A DNA stretch of 64,000 nt from Dyadobacter frigoris (GTDB taxonomy: Bacteria; Bacteroidota; Bacteroidia; Cytophagales; Spirosomataceae): NCBI RefSeq assembly GCF_005280585.1, contig NZ_SZVO01000014.1, forward strand, positions 142,718-206,717, in the 5' to 3' direction. Within the stretch, counting starts at the first letter, position 1. Each line of letters starts with the position of its first letter. The notes below the pieces were generated by a model. The model made no database searches. It saw only the letters and a program-made list of their open reading frames with translations, and was not told the DNA's origin. This document shows positions 52,637-62,965 of the stretch, in pieces. The position numbers and the translations under genes were made by a program.

Positions 52637-53685
52637 ATTGTACAGCATTCTGGCAGATTACCCGTTAGGATAAATATTGGTACACCCAGGCTTGGGGGAA
52701 TTCCTTTCAATTATTTTAAGGTAAGTACGTGGATATAATTATTTGATAGAATTAAAGTACTCAATTTGCTTTATTTCAAATAGTTAAATTGAAATTAAAT
52801 ACGTCCATGTACTTAGAAATATTAAGTTTCACGTTTGTCAGAACACATACACGTATTGAAAAATAAAATACTGATGGCAATTTGTTGGTGTCATATTGAA
52901 TAAAAAGAACTCCGTTTCGTAAGTAAGGCGCTGCGTTTTTAATATTAGTCCTGCCTGGACGCACATTTTTTTTGTAAAAAATCAAGAAATCCTGTTGAAA
53001 TTTAATTTTAGCGGGATTTTTTTGCGTTTTAGATCACCAAAACGTTCAAAAATGCTCAAAGTTAAAAAGCATCTTTCAGTGCGTCTTTTCTTTTTCAAAA
53101 AGGTGCACTGAATTGCTCGTAATTAACTTTTAGTCAGCCTGTTAAATATATTTATATCTTGTGCAGCAATGCGGCATTTGTTTAACTAAAACTTTTTGCA
53201 AAATGATCGGGAAAGGATTCGGATGCGTTGGGCGTGAACAATGGCCATGCTGGCAAAAGAGCCGCCGGAAGCCGAAGAAATAAACCTGACAATATTGGAA
53301 GTGGTTTCCCCTTTAAGCTGATCTGCTCCGGATAGGAAAAGCAGCCGAGTAAGAAGTCTGCTGCACTAAAGCCTCCCCTTCAAAAACACAGGCCGATGTT
53401 ATTCAAGCCTTCCGAAAGCCTGGGTCTGGTACTGCCGCCATGAGAGAGATATCTGTTGTATTAATATAAATACGGTTTCTTTAACGTGTAAAATCATTTT
53501 AGGAAAAATAGCTGTTGAGATCTTCTAATCGCTATCCGACTATATTTCAATAGAAATTTCTCTATTTTTTTGTGACTTCGCTGCAAATCCTACGTAGAAT
53601 TTACAACGGATGAGCATAAGAATATGACATCCTTCATATCGGCAAGATCGTCAAAATTCCAATCCCTCCTTAATTAACAAACAGT
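52637..53685. other. About 1 kb gene-poor region with a GC-rich block
   Basis: The first 550 bases are AT-rich with a long-loop hairpin, TTCAGTGC (53075-53082) / GCACTGAA (53105-53112). From about 53203 to 53450 the base composition shifts to clearly higher GC with many short complementary runs (e.g. CTGCT...AGCAG at 53331-53344, GCAGCC/CTGCTGC near 53341-53363). It starts with a 26-codon ORF (53203-53283, basic end QKSRRKPKK). It may be a structured RNA or a gene remnant. The last 200 bases are AT-rich and probably carry the kinase promoter. Confidence 0.4.
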
Positions 53686-56600
53686 ATGAGAAGAAGTGGT
53701 CAATTCATTATCACACTTTTGATTTTTCTTGGATCGAAATCTATATCAGCACAGAAAAATTATTCAATAGAACAGTATACCGGAGATAATGGTCTGCCGC
53801 AAAACAGTGTCAAAGGAATAACTGCCGACGGTGCAGGTTTTATCTGGCTGGCTACTGAGGATGGGTTGGTAAGGTTTGATGGCCGCCGGTTTTACACTTT
53901 TAACCGTTTCAACCTAAAAATTTCAAGAAACCGGTTTTACATGATCACTCCACCTTTGTTGCCAGCGAAAAGCCTGTCAGGCGCTGTCGGAAAAGATAAG
54001 GAGGTATTTTATTCGGCTGTCAACGCGAACGAATATGTGCGGATACACAAAGGAACGGCAGTCGTTGATCCACAATACAACGCAGGAACAGCGTCGATCC
54101 CATTTTTAAAAGACGGGCATGTTAAAACGTTTATTGCTTCCGGACTGCCCTATTATTTGGGAGAACTCGCCATACCAAAGCATTACATTATTCCGGTAGA
54201 CGAAAGCCAGTATTATATCTGTGATAGTCTTAAAGTAGTGCACTATCAGGACGGGATTGCAAAATCAAGCAATGTATTTGCGGGCAGATTCTGGAACTAC
54301 TTTACTTTACGAAAGAAATTATATTACCTGGTCAATGAGCAGTCTGTGAAGTCTATTGAGGGAAATATAACTACAAATATCAGCCTGTCCGGTGATATCC
54401 TTAAGGATATTTCTTATGGGAAAAAGAAATCGAAATTATTCTGGAATGTGGCTTCGGATCAAGCCTTCCTTTATCTGGGTAAAAATCTTTACATGATCAT
54501 TCCAAATAAAAAGCACGGACTGGACACCCGCCTTATCGTGGAAGATTTTGATTTGAGCTCCCGCAACATATTCTCGATACATTTGGACAGCGTCAGTGAA
54601 AAAGTCTTTTTGGGCAGTGTCACACAAGGTCTCTTTATTTTAACGAAACAATTGTTCCAGGCACTTGCTACAAAAGAGCAAGAACTGAAAAATGTTTTTT
54701 ATGCCCAAATACCTTTTGGTACAAATGCCGTGCTCACACCGACCGGGACCGTCATTGGAAGAGATTCTGCCACCGGCCAGGTATTCAGCAGAAATCTGCC
54801 GGTAATAGCAAAGAACAATACCTTTGATAAATACAGTCTTCTTAGAGATACCCAGGGCTACATTTGGATTAAATCCGGGAATTATCTGTTCCGGATGGAT
54901 TCCAAAGGAGAGAAGTTGATTGGGAAATGGAATCTGGGGGGAGAAATCCGGGAGATTTTTTATTCGAAATCCAAAGAAATTTGGGCCATTGTAATAAAAA
55001 GGGGTTTATATAAAATAAATCGTCGTACCCGCCAGCCTGAGCGTATTCTGGCAGACAGGAACATTACGTATCTGCAATCTGAAAGTGCAGGCAGAATGAT
55101 ACTGGGTACAACGGCGGGTGTATACGTGATGAACGGCTATTCAGGAAATCTTACTTTACTGAAAGGAACAGAAGGTGTCGATGTTAAAAGTATTTATGTG
55201 AGAGCGGGCGGCCAGATATGGATCGCCGCACGTGACGTTGGAATTATGCTCATTTCAGGTAACGAAAAGGCGTTCAGGTTTCCTTTGGACAGGGAGAAGT
55301 TTCTGGCAAGTGCTCATGATATTATCGATGATGGCCGGGATGGGTTCTGGATACCAACCAATAAAGGCCTTTTTCAGATCTCAATAAAAGATCTGGTTCA
55401 ATATGCAAAGTTGAAAACGGGCATTATCCATAAAAGTAACGAAGATAATTCTGCCGGTTCACAGCCTGCCGAACTGTTTTACCGTTATCATTCCAGAGAA
55501 GAGGGTTTTAATACCAATGAATTTAACGGCGGTTGTGAACCCTGCGGTTTGAAATTACCAAACGGTTACATTTCTCTGCCGTCTCTGAATGGATTTGTCT
55601 GGTTCAGGCCAGAAACGATTAAAGATTATAAATCAGACGGAAGTATCATATTGGACCGGGTGGAAGTGAACCAGAAACCCGTAGCGGTTTCAAATGATAC
55701 AGTTCGTTTTCCGAGAAATCCGGAGCTTGTCAAACTAAGTTTTTCCACAGCTTATTTTGGAAATAAATATAACCTCAAAGTATCCTATGCGCTCATGGAT
55801 GAAAATGAAAAACGCATTTCTACCTGGATACCCGTAGACCGGGAGAATATTGACGTCGAATTTTCAAACCTTCATTCAGGGAATTATACCCTGATCGTAA
55901 GGAAGCTGACTGGCCTTGGCGTAAATAACTACATCCTGAAAAAGGTGTACTTTATTGTTCCATTGTTCTGGTATGAGACATGGTGGGCAATCGTTTTGTT
56001 TGTATTCTTACTATTTGCCATTGCGTATTCTTACAGCATATTCAGAATCAGAAAAATAAGACAGGAAAAAGGAAAACTGGAAGAAATTGTGGAACGTCGT
56101 ACGAACCGGTTAAATCATGCCATGATCGATCTGGAAACGTCTAAAGATGATATGTCCAGGCAGTTACATATGTTATCACGATTGCTGGCTTCCATGACCC
56201 ATGATATCCAGTCGCCGCTCAATTATATAAATCTTACTTCTTCCAATATCTCCAGAATGATTGGGCAGGGGAAATTCGAGGAAGTGGCAGAGCTTGGCGA
56301 ACTTATTGCCGATTCTTCCCAGCGTATGAGTAATTTACTGAAAGGGCTTTTGAATTACATCAAAGTGCATGTTTACGAAAATGCACTTTGTTTAGAGCAT
56401 ATTGATCTTAAAATACTGGTAGACGAAAAATTTGGAATATTCAAAAATATGGTTGCTTTGAATAACTCCTGGTTCGTAAATGAGATACCTGATGATATTC
56501 AAGTGTTATCTGACCATCAGATGCTTGGGATCATGATTCATAATCTTATTGACAACGCAGCAAAATATACGAGCGGTGGCCAGATTAAAGTATATATATC

Positions 56601-56847
56601 AAATTATTCAGAGAACAAATTAGTACTTGTTGTAGCAAATTCCTCCACGGGGATACCGCAGCAGGTTCAGGATATGATCAATACGGTTGAAATTGAGGGC
56701 GCACTGGATCTTTCAAAAAGTGGTTATCGAAAGACAAGTCTGGGGCTTTTGATTGTCAAGGAAATTGCTGCATTACTCGGGATTGGTTTAAAAGTGGAGC
56801 AAACGGATATGACAAGCTTTTACATGATTTTTAAGAAGAGTATCTGA
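53686..56847 (+). CDS. Propeller-sensor histidine kinase, copy 1
   Basis: 1053-aa membrane sensor kinase. Signal peptide, then periplasmic two-component-regulator propeller repeats (GDNGLPQNSVKGITADGAGF, IWLATEDGLVRFDGR and later GFWIPTNKGLFQIS), a Y_Y_Y-type beta-sandwich before the membrane, one transmembrane helix (AIVLFVFLLFAIAYSYSIF), a coiled coil, and the kinase core. H-box: THDIQSPLNY with H839; N-box: LIDNAAKYT; glycine boxes: SSTGIP and SLGLLIVKEI. It should respond to an extracytoplasmic ligand. Its paralogue lies 370 bases downstream. Confidence 0.93.
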   Translation: MRRSGQFIITLLIFLGSKSISAQKNYSIEQYTGDNGLPQNSVKGITADGAGFIWLATEDGLVRFDGRRFYTFNRFNLKISRNRFYMITPPLLPAKSLSGAVGKDKEVFYSAVNANEYVRIHKGTAVVDPQYNAGTASIPFLKDGHVKTFIASGLPYYLGELAIPKHYIIPVDESQYYICDSLKVVHYQDGIAKSSNVFAGRFWNYFTLRKKLYYLVNEQSVKSIEGNITTNISLSGDILKDISYGKKKSKLFWNVASDQAFLYLGKNLYMIIPNKKHGLDTRLIVEDFDLSSRNIFSIHLDSVSEKVFLGSVTQGLFILTKQLFQALATKEQELKNVFYAQIPFGTNAVLTPTGTVIGRDSATGQVFSRNLPVIAKNNTFDKYSLLRDTQGYIWIKSGNYLFRMDSKGEKLIGKWNLGGEIREIFYSKSKEIWAIVIKRGLYKINRRTRQPERILADRNITYLQSESAGRMILGTTAGVYVMNGYSGNLTLLKGTEGVDVKSIYVRAGGQIWIAARDVGIMLISGNEKAFRFPLDREKFLASAHDIIDDGRDGFWIPTNKGLFQISIKDLVQYAKLKTGIIHKSNEDNSAGSQPAELFYRYHSREEGFNTNEFNGGCEPCGLKLPNGYISLPSLNGFVWFRPETIKDYKSDGSIILDRVEVNQKPVAVSNDTVRFPRNPELVKLSFSTAYFGNKYNLKVSYALMDENEKRISTWIPVDRENIDVEFSNLHSGNYTLIVRKLTGLGVNNYILKKVYFIVPLFWYETWWAIVLFVFLLFAIAYSYSIFRIRKIRQEKGKLEEIVERRTNRLNHAMIDLETSKDDMSRQLHMLSRLLASMTHDIQSPLNYINLTSSNISRMIGQGKFEEVAELGELIADSSQRMSNLLKGLLNYIKVHVYENALCLEHIDLKILVDEKFGIFKNMVALNNSWFVNEIPDDIQVLSDHQMLGIMIHNLIDNAAKYTSGGQIKVYISNYSENKLVLVVANSSTGIPQQVQDMINTVEIEGALDLSKSGYRKTSLGLLIVKEIAALLGIGLKVEQTDMTSFYMIFKKSI

Positions 56848-57216
56848 GGATAGCAGAAATTTAGTTCGTTGCGTGAAATGTTATTTAATGGTAAGGACTT
56901 CAGTATCGGTTGAATTACAGGTAATGGTTTCGGGTAATGTTAACGGGTAACATAGTCGCAAAAGTTTGTAAAACGTTTATACTGAAGCGTGTGTCCGGGT
57001 ATGTTGATCATTACAAACCGGTATTATACCTGTAAAATGTTGCCGGGAGACAATTTGTAAACTCCCGGGTACTTCAATGTATCAGATTTTACGAGGAAAG
57101 TACGAGGTAGATATTTTGGACAGAAATGTAGAAATAGTAATCTATTTGCTACATTTATATGCGGATGATGCCTGGAAATCGTCCAAAATTTAACCCTCCT
57201 CGTAAAATTTAGGTAA
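56848..57216. other. Intergenic region between the two kinases
   Basis: Contains ATGTTA/TAACAT (56937-56953) and the hairpin CCGGGAG (57043-57049) / CTCCCGG (57062-57068) with a 12-base loop. No T-run follows either. The region probably holds a separate promoter for the second kinase. No ORF seen. Confidence 0.4.
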
Positions 57217-60200
57217 ATGAAAAACGAATTACTTACCCTGGTAATTTTACTGGCGATTTTATTGCCGGAAGTTACCTTCAGCCAAAAGAATTATACGGTT
57301 ACCAATTTTAATGGTGACAATGGGTTGCCGCAGAATAGCGTCAAATGGATGTTTTCTGACTCGGAGGGTTTTTTGTGGCTGGCAACCGAAGATGGCCTTG
57401 TAAGATACGATGGCCGCAAATTTTATATTTTCAATCGAAAAAGCCTGGGCGTTTCTAACGTCAGGATAGGAACTGCCATGCCGGCTGATAAGCCGGTCTC
57501 CGGACGTAGTAAAAAGAGTTATGTCATTTTTTCCGGCGGAGAAACGGTCCGGGTTGAAAATGGAAAGGCCAGCATCGATTCTGTTTTTGATGAGGATAAA
57601 AACAAAAATATGTTTGCCATCAAGGAAACTAAGGCGATATACCGCGAAACATTTTTGCCTGAGCCGATCAGCCTGTCACAGTATCCTAATGATAATAACT
57701 ACCACCTGTTTCAGGCCGGAGACACGGAGCATAATTACCTCTGTGACAGTAATTCCGTAAGCTTTTTTCTAAATCGAAAGAGACAGTATACCATTCCTTA
57801 TCGCGGAACGCCGGTACGGGAGTTTTTTACCATGGGAGGGAATCTTTATCATCAGAAAAGTAACGGGGATATTATGGGTTTCTCGATGGGTAAACCTGTG
57901 GAAATGACAGTTTCAGGCGATATCGAGAACGAACCCGGGTACAAAGAAAAAAAACAGCGGGTTATTGTGTATTGGAACAGTTTGTCAGACCAGACTTTTT
58001 TATACATCAATAAAAACCTGTACTGGCTTAACGAAATCAGGGATAGGGCAGGGCATGTTCATTTAGTAACCCGTTTGCTGGTTGAAAATTTTGACATTGC
58101 TTCAAAGCTGATCCGGGCCATTTATTTTGATAATTACAATCAAAAGGTTTTTATGGGAAGCCCAACCCAGGGACTTTTTATTTTATCAAAACAAAGTTTT
58201 GAAGTGCTTAAAAATAAAGGGGATGAACGTAGAAATGTTTTTTATGGTGAAATGCCCTATAAAGATTATGCCGTTTCGACACCTAATGGGATGATTTTCG
58301 GGAAAAATCCTTTGACAGGAGCAGTGGTTACAGAACAGCTGACGTTATTGGCAACTGTTAACCAGTGGGATGGCAAAACCATCATGAGAGATGCTAATGC
58401 ATCCATTTGGGTCAAAGATGGCCGGAGTCTTATTCATTTGGACAGGACTGACAAAATAATTCTCGGACGCTGGGAGCTAGATGAAGAAATACAGACCCTT
58501 CATCAGGGGAAAATGAAAAAAATCTGGTTTGGTGTGCTGAAGAAAGGTCTCTGCCATATAGATCCGAACGACTTAAATGCAAGGCCCCAATTATTTATCA
58601 AAGGGTCTTTGGAGCAAATTAACTACATTGAATCCCTCTCGTCCGACCGTTTGCTGTTGGGCACAACAACAGGATTATATCAGGTTGATATTACCGATAA
58701 AAAATTAAAATTAATTCCGGGCACACAAGGGTTTAATATTCAATCGATTCATGGTTTTGGAGCCCATCAGGCCTGGGTTACTGCCCATGAGAAGGGACTT
58801 ATGCTGCTGGATTCTACTGGTTTCCTGACTGTTTTTCCAATGGATAAAAACAGCTATCTGTCCAGTCCTCATTGTGTTGTGGACGATGAGCGCGGCTATT
58901 TATGGATTCCCACCAACCGGGGGTTGTTTCAAATGTCCGTCAGGGATCTGCTTCAATATTCGGCTTTGAATAAAGCATCAAAGCTGAATATGGACCCGAC
59001 CGGCATAAGGAACAGGGTACCGGCAGAGCTGTTTTATGCCTATCATACCAAAGATGAAGGATTTAACACCAATGAATTCAACGGAGGTTGCCAGCCATGT
59101 GGTTTGAAATTACAAAATGGCTATATTTCACTGCCCTCCCTCAACGGATTTGTCTGGTTCAGGCCGGACCAGATCAAAAATAGCTTTCCAAAAGAACAGA
59201 TCCTGCTTGATAAGGTGGAGATTGCGCGAAAGCTTTTATCTTTTTCAGGGGATACACTTATTTTTCCGCAAAACCCCAGGCAGATCAATTTACACTTTTC
59301 AACAGCCTATCTCGGCAATCCGTACAATGTCAATTTTTCATATGCACTCGTTAAAGAAAACACCCTGCCTATGCCATCGGACTGGCTTCCAATTGACAAT
59401 GATGAATCTGATATCCGGTTTTCCGTCCTCTCATCCGGGGATTATGTGTTGATGATCAGGAAGCTAAATGGATTTGGCGTTGATAATTATACTATAAAAA
59501 AGCTATTCATCGTCGTACCGCTTCTTTGGTATGAGCAATGGTGGGCCAAGGCTTTCGCAGTATTAATTCTAATTGCGTTTGTGTATTTATACAACATTTT
59601 TAAAGTTAAAAGAATAAAAAAGGAAAATCTAAGGCTGGAGGAAGTTGTTCGGAACAGAACAAAAAAATTGAATAAAGTTGTTTGGAAACTGGAGGAATCT
59701 ACAAAAGACATGAACCGGCAAATGCACATCATGTCCAGGCTTATGGCTTCTATCACACACGATATCCAGTCGCCTCTTAATCATGTTGGCATTGCCTCCG
59801 CAGGTATACCCAAAATGCTTGAACAAGGGCGGTTAGGGGATGTTTCCGAGCTTGGATCTATTATTGCAGATTCAACCAAACGTATGAATTCCATGTTGAG
59901 CGATCTGTTGAGTTACATCAAAATTCAGGTTTTTGGTAACAGAATGAAGTTTGAAGAATTCAATTTGAAAGTGCTTTGTGATCATAAAATTCTATTATTT
60001 AATAACCTGATCAAAGAAAATAATTCTCGGATTGTCAATGAAATTCCGGAACAAGTCATGGTCTTTACGGATTATCAGATGCTTTCTGTTATTATCCATA
60101 ATTTAATTGATAACGCGGCCAAGTTTACTAAAAATGGTGAAATTGTGATCAGTACCTGCAAGGAGGAAGGAAAATCTCTGGAACTGACCATTTCCAACGA

Positions 60201-60390
60201 CAGCAGTGGTATCCCGGCCGATCTTATGGATATGATAAATGCGGAGGAATACGAAGGGACTATGGATCAGATACCAAGAAAAAAATCAGGAATGGGGCTT
60301 TTAATTGTTAAGGATCTAACAATTTTACTCGGAATAGGATTAAGCGTTGAACAAGATGTCCGTACGAAATTTCACCTGCGGTTTGAATGA
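57217..60390 (+). CDS. Propeller-sensor histidine kinase, copy 2
   Basis: 1057-aa paralogue of the preceding kinase, with the same domain order and many identical blocks (GDNGLPQNSVK, FLWLATEDGLVRYDGRKFY, EGFNTNEFNGG, NGYISLPSLNGFVWFRP). Transmembrane helix AFAVLILIAFVYLYNIF; H-box THDIQSPLNH with H848; N-box LIDNAAKFT; glycine boxes SSGIP and GMGLLIVKDL. Divergence is highest in the early propeller blades, as expected if the two sense different ligands. It lies convergent to a response-regulator gene 60 bases away. Confidence 0.93.
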   Translation: MKNELLTLVILLAILLPEVTFSQKNYTVTNFNGDNGLPQNSVKWMFSDSEGFLWLATEDGLVRYDGRKFYIFNRKSLGVSNVRIGTAMPADKPVSGRSKKSYVIFSGGETVRVENGKASIDSVFDEDKNKNMFAIKETKAIYRETFLPEPISLSQYPNDNNYHLFQAGDTEHNYLCDSNSVSFFLNRKRQYTIPYRGTPVREFFTMGGNLYHQKSNGDIMGFSMGKPVEMTVSGDIENEPGYKEKKQRVIVYWNSLSDQTFLYINKNLYWLNEIRDRAGHVHLVTRLLVENFDIASKLIRAIYFDNYNQKVFMGSPTQGLFILSKQSFEVLKNKGDERRNVFYGEMPYKDYAVSTPNGMIFGKNPLTGAVVTEQLTLLATVNQWDGKTIMRDANASIWVKDGRSLIHLDRTDKIILGRWELDEEIQTLHQGKMKKIWFGVLKKGLCHIDPNDLNARPQLFIKGSLEQINYIESLSSDRLLLGTTTGLYQVDITDKKLKLIPGTQGFNIQSIHGFGAHQAWVTAHEKGLMLLDSTGFLTVFPMDKNSYLSSPHCVVDDERGYLWIPTNRGLFQMSVRDLLQYSALNKASKLNMDPTGIRNRVPAELFYAYHTKDEGFNTNEFNGGCQPCGLKLQNGYISLPSLNGFVWFRPDQIKNSFPKEQILLDKVEIARKLLSFSGDTLIFPQNPRQINLHFSTAYLGNPYNVNFSYALVKENTLPMPSDWLPIDNDESDIRFSVLSSGDYVLMIRKLNGFGVDNYTIKKLFIVVPLLWYEQWWAKAFAVLILIAFVYLYNIFKVKRIKKENLRLEEVVRNRTKKLNKVVWKLEESTKDMNRQMHIMSRLMASITHDIQSPLNHVGIASAGIPKMLEQGRLGDVSELGSIIADSTKRMNSMLSDLLSYIKIQVFGNRMKFEEFNLKVLCDHKILLFNNLIKENNSRIVNEIPEQVMVFTDYQMLSVIIHNLIDNAAKFTKNGEIVISTCKEEGKSLELTISNDSSGIPADLMDMINAEEYEGTMDQIPRKKSGMGLLIVKDLTILLGIGLSVEQDVRTKFHLRFE

Positions 60391-60404
60391 TTTCACTGCA
60401 CTAA

Positions 60405-60444
60405 TTCAGCGCCTCTCCGATTGATATTTCAAACAGGCGCTGAA
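60405..60444. terminator. Bidirectional terminator
   Basis: Perfect 10-bp inverted repeat TTCAGCGCCT / AGGCGCTGAA between the kinase and the convergent response-regulator gene. Confidence 0.75.
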
Positions 60445-60449
60445 CCAGG

Positions 60450-61085
60450 CTAGAAATTTTTAAGTAAGGATACTTTTTTCGATAGCTCAATGGGGTTGCT
60501 CACTTCCAGTTTGTCGAAGATTTTTCTCTTGAATGTACTTATCGTATTTTCTTTCACATTGAGCATGATCGCGATTTCTTTCGTCCACTTACCTTCCGAC
60601 ATAAGTTGCATCACCGTCATTTCCCGCGGTGATAATGCATTAAAGGCCCCCTTTAATTTTGCGAAATCCTGATTACCTATATTGTTCAGCATTTCATTTT
60701 TTATGTCCTGGCTCACGTATTTCTCGTGTTTCATCAAAGTCATTAAAGCTTCATGAAATTCTTCGGATGTGGTCTTTTTTGATAAATAGCCGTCCGCTCC
60801 GGCTTTTATATAGGGTAGTGCATAAATTTTTTCATCAAAACCTGAATAGATCAGAATAAGAATGTCTTTTTGAATTTGGCGTATGACAGAAATCATTTCC
60901 ATGTCTTTTCCGCCCGGAATATTCAGGTCAAGTATCAAAAGATCAAAAGCCTGATTTTTTAGTAAATTGAGGCCATCCGGAAAATTGCAGCTATTGGAAG
61001 AGGTGGCAGCGGGATAACTTTCATCAATTAACTTTTTAATACCTAATAATATAACAGGATGATCTTCAATGATTAGAAATTTCAT
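60450..61085 (-). CDS. NarL/FixJ-type response regulator
   Basis: 211 aa. Receiver domain with acidic pair E7/D8, phosphoacceptor D53 (LLILDLNIPGG), S81 and K103/K104 (YLSKK). LuxR-type HTH at about 145-210 (LSPREMTVMQLMSEGKWTKE, IAIMLNVKENTISTFKRKIF). It is the likely output partner of one or both adjacent kinases, although it is on the opposite strand and has its own promoter. Confidence 0.93.
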   Translation of the reverse strand: MKFLIIEDHPVILLGIKKLIDESYPAATSSNSCNFPDGLNLLKNQAFDLLILDLNIPGGKDMEMISVIRQIQKDILILIYSGFDEKIYALPYIKAGADGYLSKKTTSEEFHEALMTLMKHEKYVSQDIKNEMLNNIGNQDFAKLKGAFNALSPREMTVMQLMSEGKWTKEIAIMLNVKENTISTFKRKIFDKLEVSNPIELSKKVSLLKNF

Positions 61086-61556
61086 TACGTGAGGAGGTTA
61101 TTGTAAGGGGTAAATTTAATTTTAAAATTAGATATTATCGTGATTTTTTTTCAATAATTTAAGTGCCGGTCTGTTTGATGTAAATAGTTGATTATAAGTC
61201 GGTAGTGTCTTTTTGGTTTGTCGATCAAAAAAAATCTGTTACAGGTATATAACCCGGGCAGAATGAAATACAAACCCCTGATTGTATAAAAATATAGTGT
61301 GTGCAGGTGAGAGGAAGGTTATATACGTTTGTGGTGTATTGTGTTTGAAAATCATAAAACCGATTCGATTCCAAATCCGGTTATTTTCAAATTTAAGTAG
61401 AAAAGGCAGTTTGATTTGTAGAGTATTTACGATTTTATTGTAGAAATATATCGGTTCAGTTGAATGGCTGGTCCAGGGGGTTCACGCAAGGAGCGCTAAG
61501 TTTTTTCTTTGCGTGCTTTGCTTTTTTCTTTGCGTGGCCCTTTGAAACCGCAAAGA
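61086..61556. repeat. Intergenic region with CGCAAAG-type short repeats at its end
   Basis: AT-rich for the first 390 bases, no ORF. From about 61484 to 61556 there are direct repeats of TTTTTTCTTTGCGTG (61501 and 61522), plus inverted ACGCAAG and CGCAAAG words. This is a low-complexity element resembling dispersed intergenic repeats seen in many environmental genomes. It directly follows the end of the minus-strand T9SS gene and may serve as its terminator. Confidence 0.45.
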
Positions 61557-62849
61557 TTATTTTCTTACTACGATTTTCTGTGAAGATACCGGGCCGTTAA
61601 TCCACGTAGTGTTCATGATATACATGCCTGTTGGCAGTGTCGTGACATTGATCGTGCCGGTTGTCGGAACACCGGACTGGTATACTGTGCGGCCCATAAG
61701 ATCCGTGATCAAGATCCTGGTTACTGCGCTGTAATCCCGGATGAATAATTCGGATGCAACCGGATTGGGGTAAACGGACAGGTCATTGCCTGTTTCAAAT
61801 GTCACACTTTGAATACGGCTGTATGTAAATGCTGCATCTTTATCAATCATTTTCAGTCGATATAAATTCCCTCCGTTTGCAGGATTCAGGTCCGTAAAGG
61901 TGTAACTTTTTTTCATAGTGCTTTCACCTTCAGAAACAACCTCCCCGATTTTACTCCATTTTTTGCCTGTAATACTATGCTGAATCTCAAAATGATCACT
62001 GTTTGTTTCAGCAGTGGTTTCCCAGTTGAGTTTTGCCATCCGGGCTTCTTTGCTTACTATAAATACAGCAAGGGTGACAGGCAGCGGTTTGGCGGTAACA
62101 TCAACTGTAATAGCCGCCTGATTTGAAAATTCTCCGTTCAGATCCTGGACCACGTAGTTGATAGCAGAAGTGCCCACAAAACCGGCGACGGGTGTGAAGG
62201 TTACTACACCCGTCAGGTAATTGACGGCAAAAAGGCCTTCGCCTGATATGTTATAGGAAAAGACCCTTAATCCTGTCACCGGATCGATCAGCTTGACGAT
62301 CTGCGGGTCTATCATGGCCGTACCCGCAATATCATTGTTCCATACCGTCAAACTTACCGGCGTATTCTCCTGCGTTGTGGCAAAGTCAGGTACTGCTGTG
62401 GGAGGTGTAGGTGTAACGGTAACAATAATTTCTGCCTGGTTGGATAGTACTCCCGTTATATCCTGAACCGTATAGTTCACAGGCTTTACAACACTTCCAA
62501 ATCCGGGAATAGGCGTGAATGTAATCGTGCCATCCAAAGGATTGACATTGAAGGTTCCCTGATACAGGATTGTAACGGAAAGTACCGATGCCCCCGTATA
62601 CGGATTAATAAGCATCACGGTCAGTGGGTCAATCATTGCGGAGCCTTGTATGTCATTGGCCAATACGGTCAGGGTTACCGGTGTCATTTGCGCGGTGGTG
62701 GCTGCATCCGCTACTGCCACCGGAGGGCTGGCGGCGCCTACCCTTATTGTTGCGCTGATTTTAGTTTCAACCCGGGCAAAAAGCGGGGAACCGCTGAAAA
62801 AAATCACTGCTGCAAAAAATGCGCTGTGCGTAAGTATATTTATTTTCAT
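61557..62849 (-). CDS. Secreted T9SS-sorted protein with CshA-like repeats
   Basis: 430 aa from the ATG at 62849 (the frame extends 15 codons upstream). Signal peptide (NILTHSAFFAAVIFFSGSPL..). Two roughly 100-residue repeats each contain VLANDI/VWNNDI...MIDP, GTITFTP/GVVTFTP and a Y-T-V-Q-D block typical of CshA-type fibril repeats. A fibronectin-like segment follows (KLNWETTAETNSDHFEIQHS), then a type A T9SS sorting domain (LSVYPNPVASELFI ... GMYIMNTTW ... KIVVRK). It is exported across the outer membrane and likely surface-attached; adhesion is the probable role. Confidence 0.88.
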   Translation of the reverse strand: MKINILTHSAFFAAVIFFSGSPLFARVETKISATIRVGAASPPVAVADAATTAQMTPVTLTVLANDIQGSAMIDPLTVMLINPYTGASVLSVTILYQGTFNVNPLDGTITFTPIPGFGSVVKPVNYTVQDITGVLSNQAEIIVTVTPTPPTAVPDFATTQENTPVSLTVWNNDIAGTAMIDPQIVKLIDPVTGLRVFSYNISGEGLFAVNYLTGVVTFTPVAGFVGTSAINYVVQDLNGEFSNQAAITVDVTAKPLPVTLAVFIVSKEARMAKLNWETTAETNSDHFEIQHSITGKKWSKIGEVVSEGESTMKKSYTFTDLNPANGGNLYRLKMIDKDAAFTYSRIQSVTFETGNDLSVYPNPVASELFIRDYSAVTRILITDLMGRTVYQSGVPTTGTINVTTLPTGMYIMNTTWINGPVSSQKIVVRK

Positions 62850-62902
62850 GAACTTGATCTTGTTGAAATGATAAATTGCAGAGAACAGGAACACTTATAA
62901 TT

Positions 62903-62947
62903 TTAAAAAAATACCCTTCCGCAAAATGCAAAAGGGTATTTTTTTAA
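62903..62947 (-). terminator. Rho-independent terminator
   Basis: Inverted repeat TTAAAAAAATACCCTT / AAGGGTATTTTTTTAA with a 13-base loop, downstream of the partial T9SS gene on the minus strand. Confidence 0.85.
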
Positions 62948-62965
62948 ATCAGAAGAGGGGGTTAC

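Noticed and set aside
52776..52985. 69-codon minus-strand frame
   Set aside because: No signal, no domain, AT-driven composition, and no regulatory context.
53280..53460. Minus-strand frame without ATG in the GC-rich block
   Set aside because: Pro/Leu-rich, no start codon, and short; GC-rich DNA tends to produce such frames.
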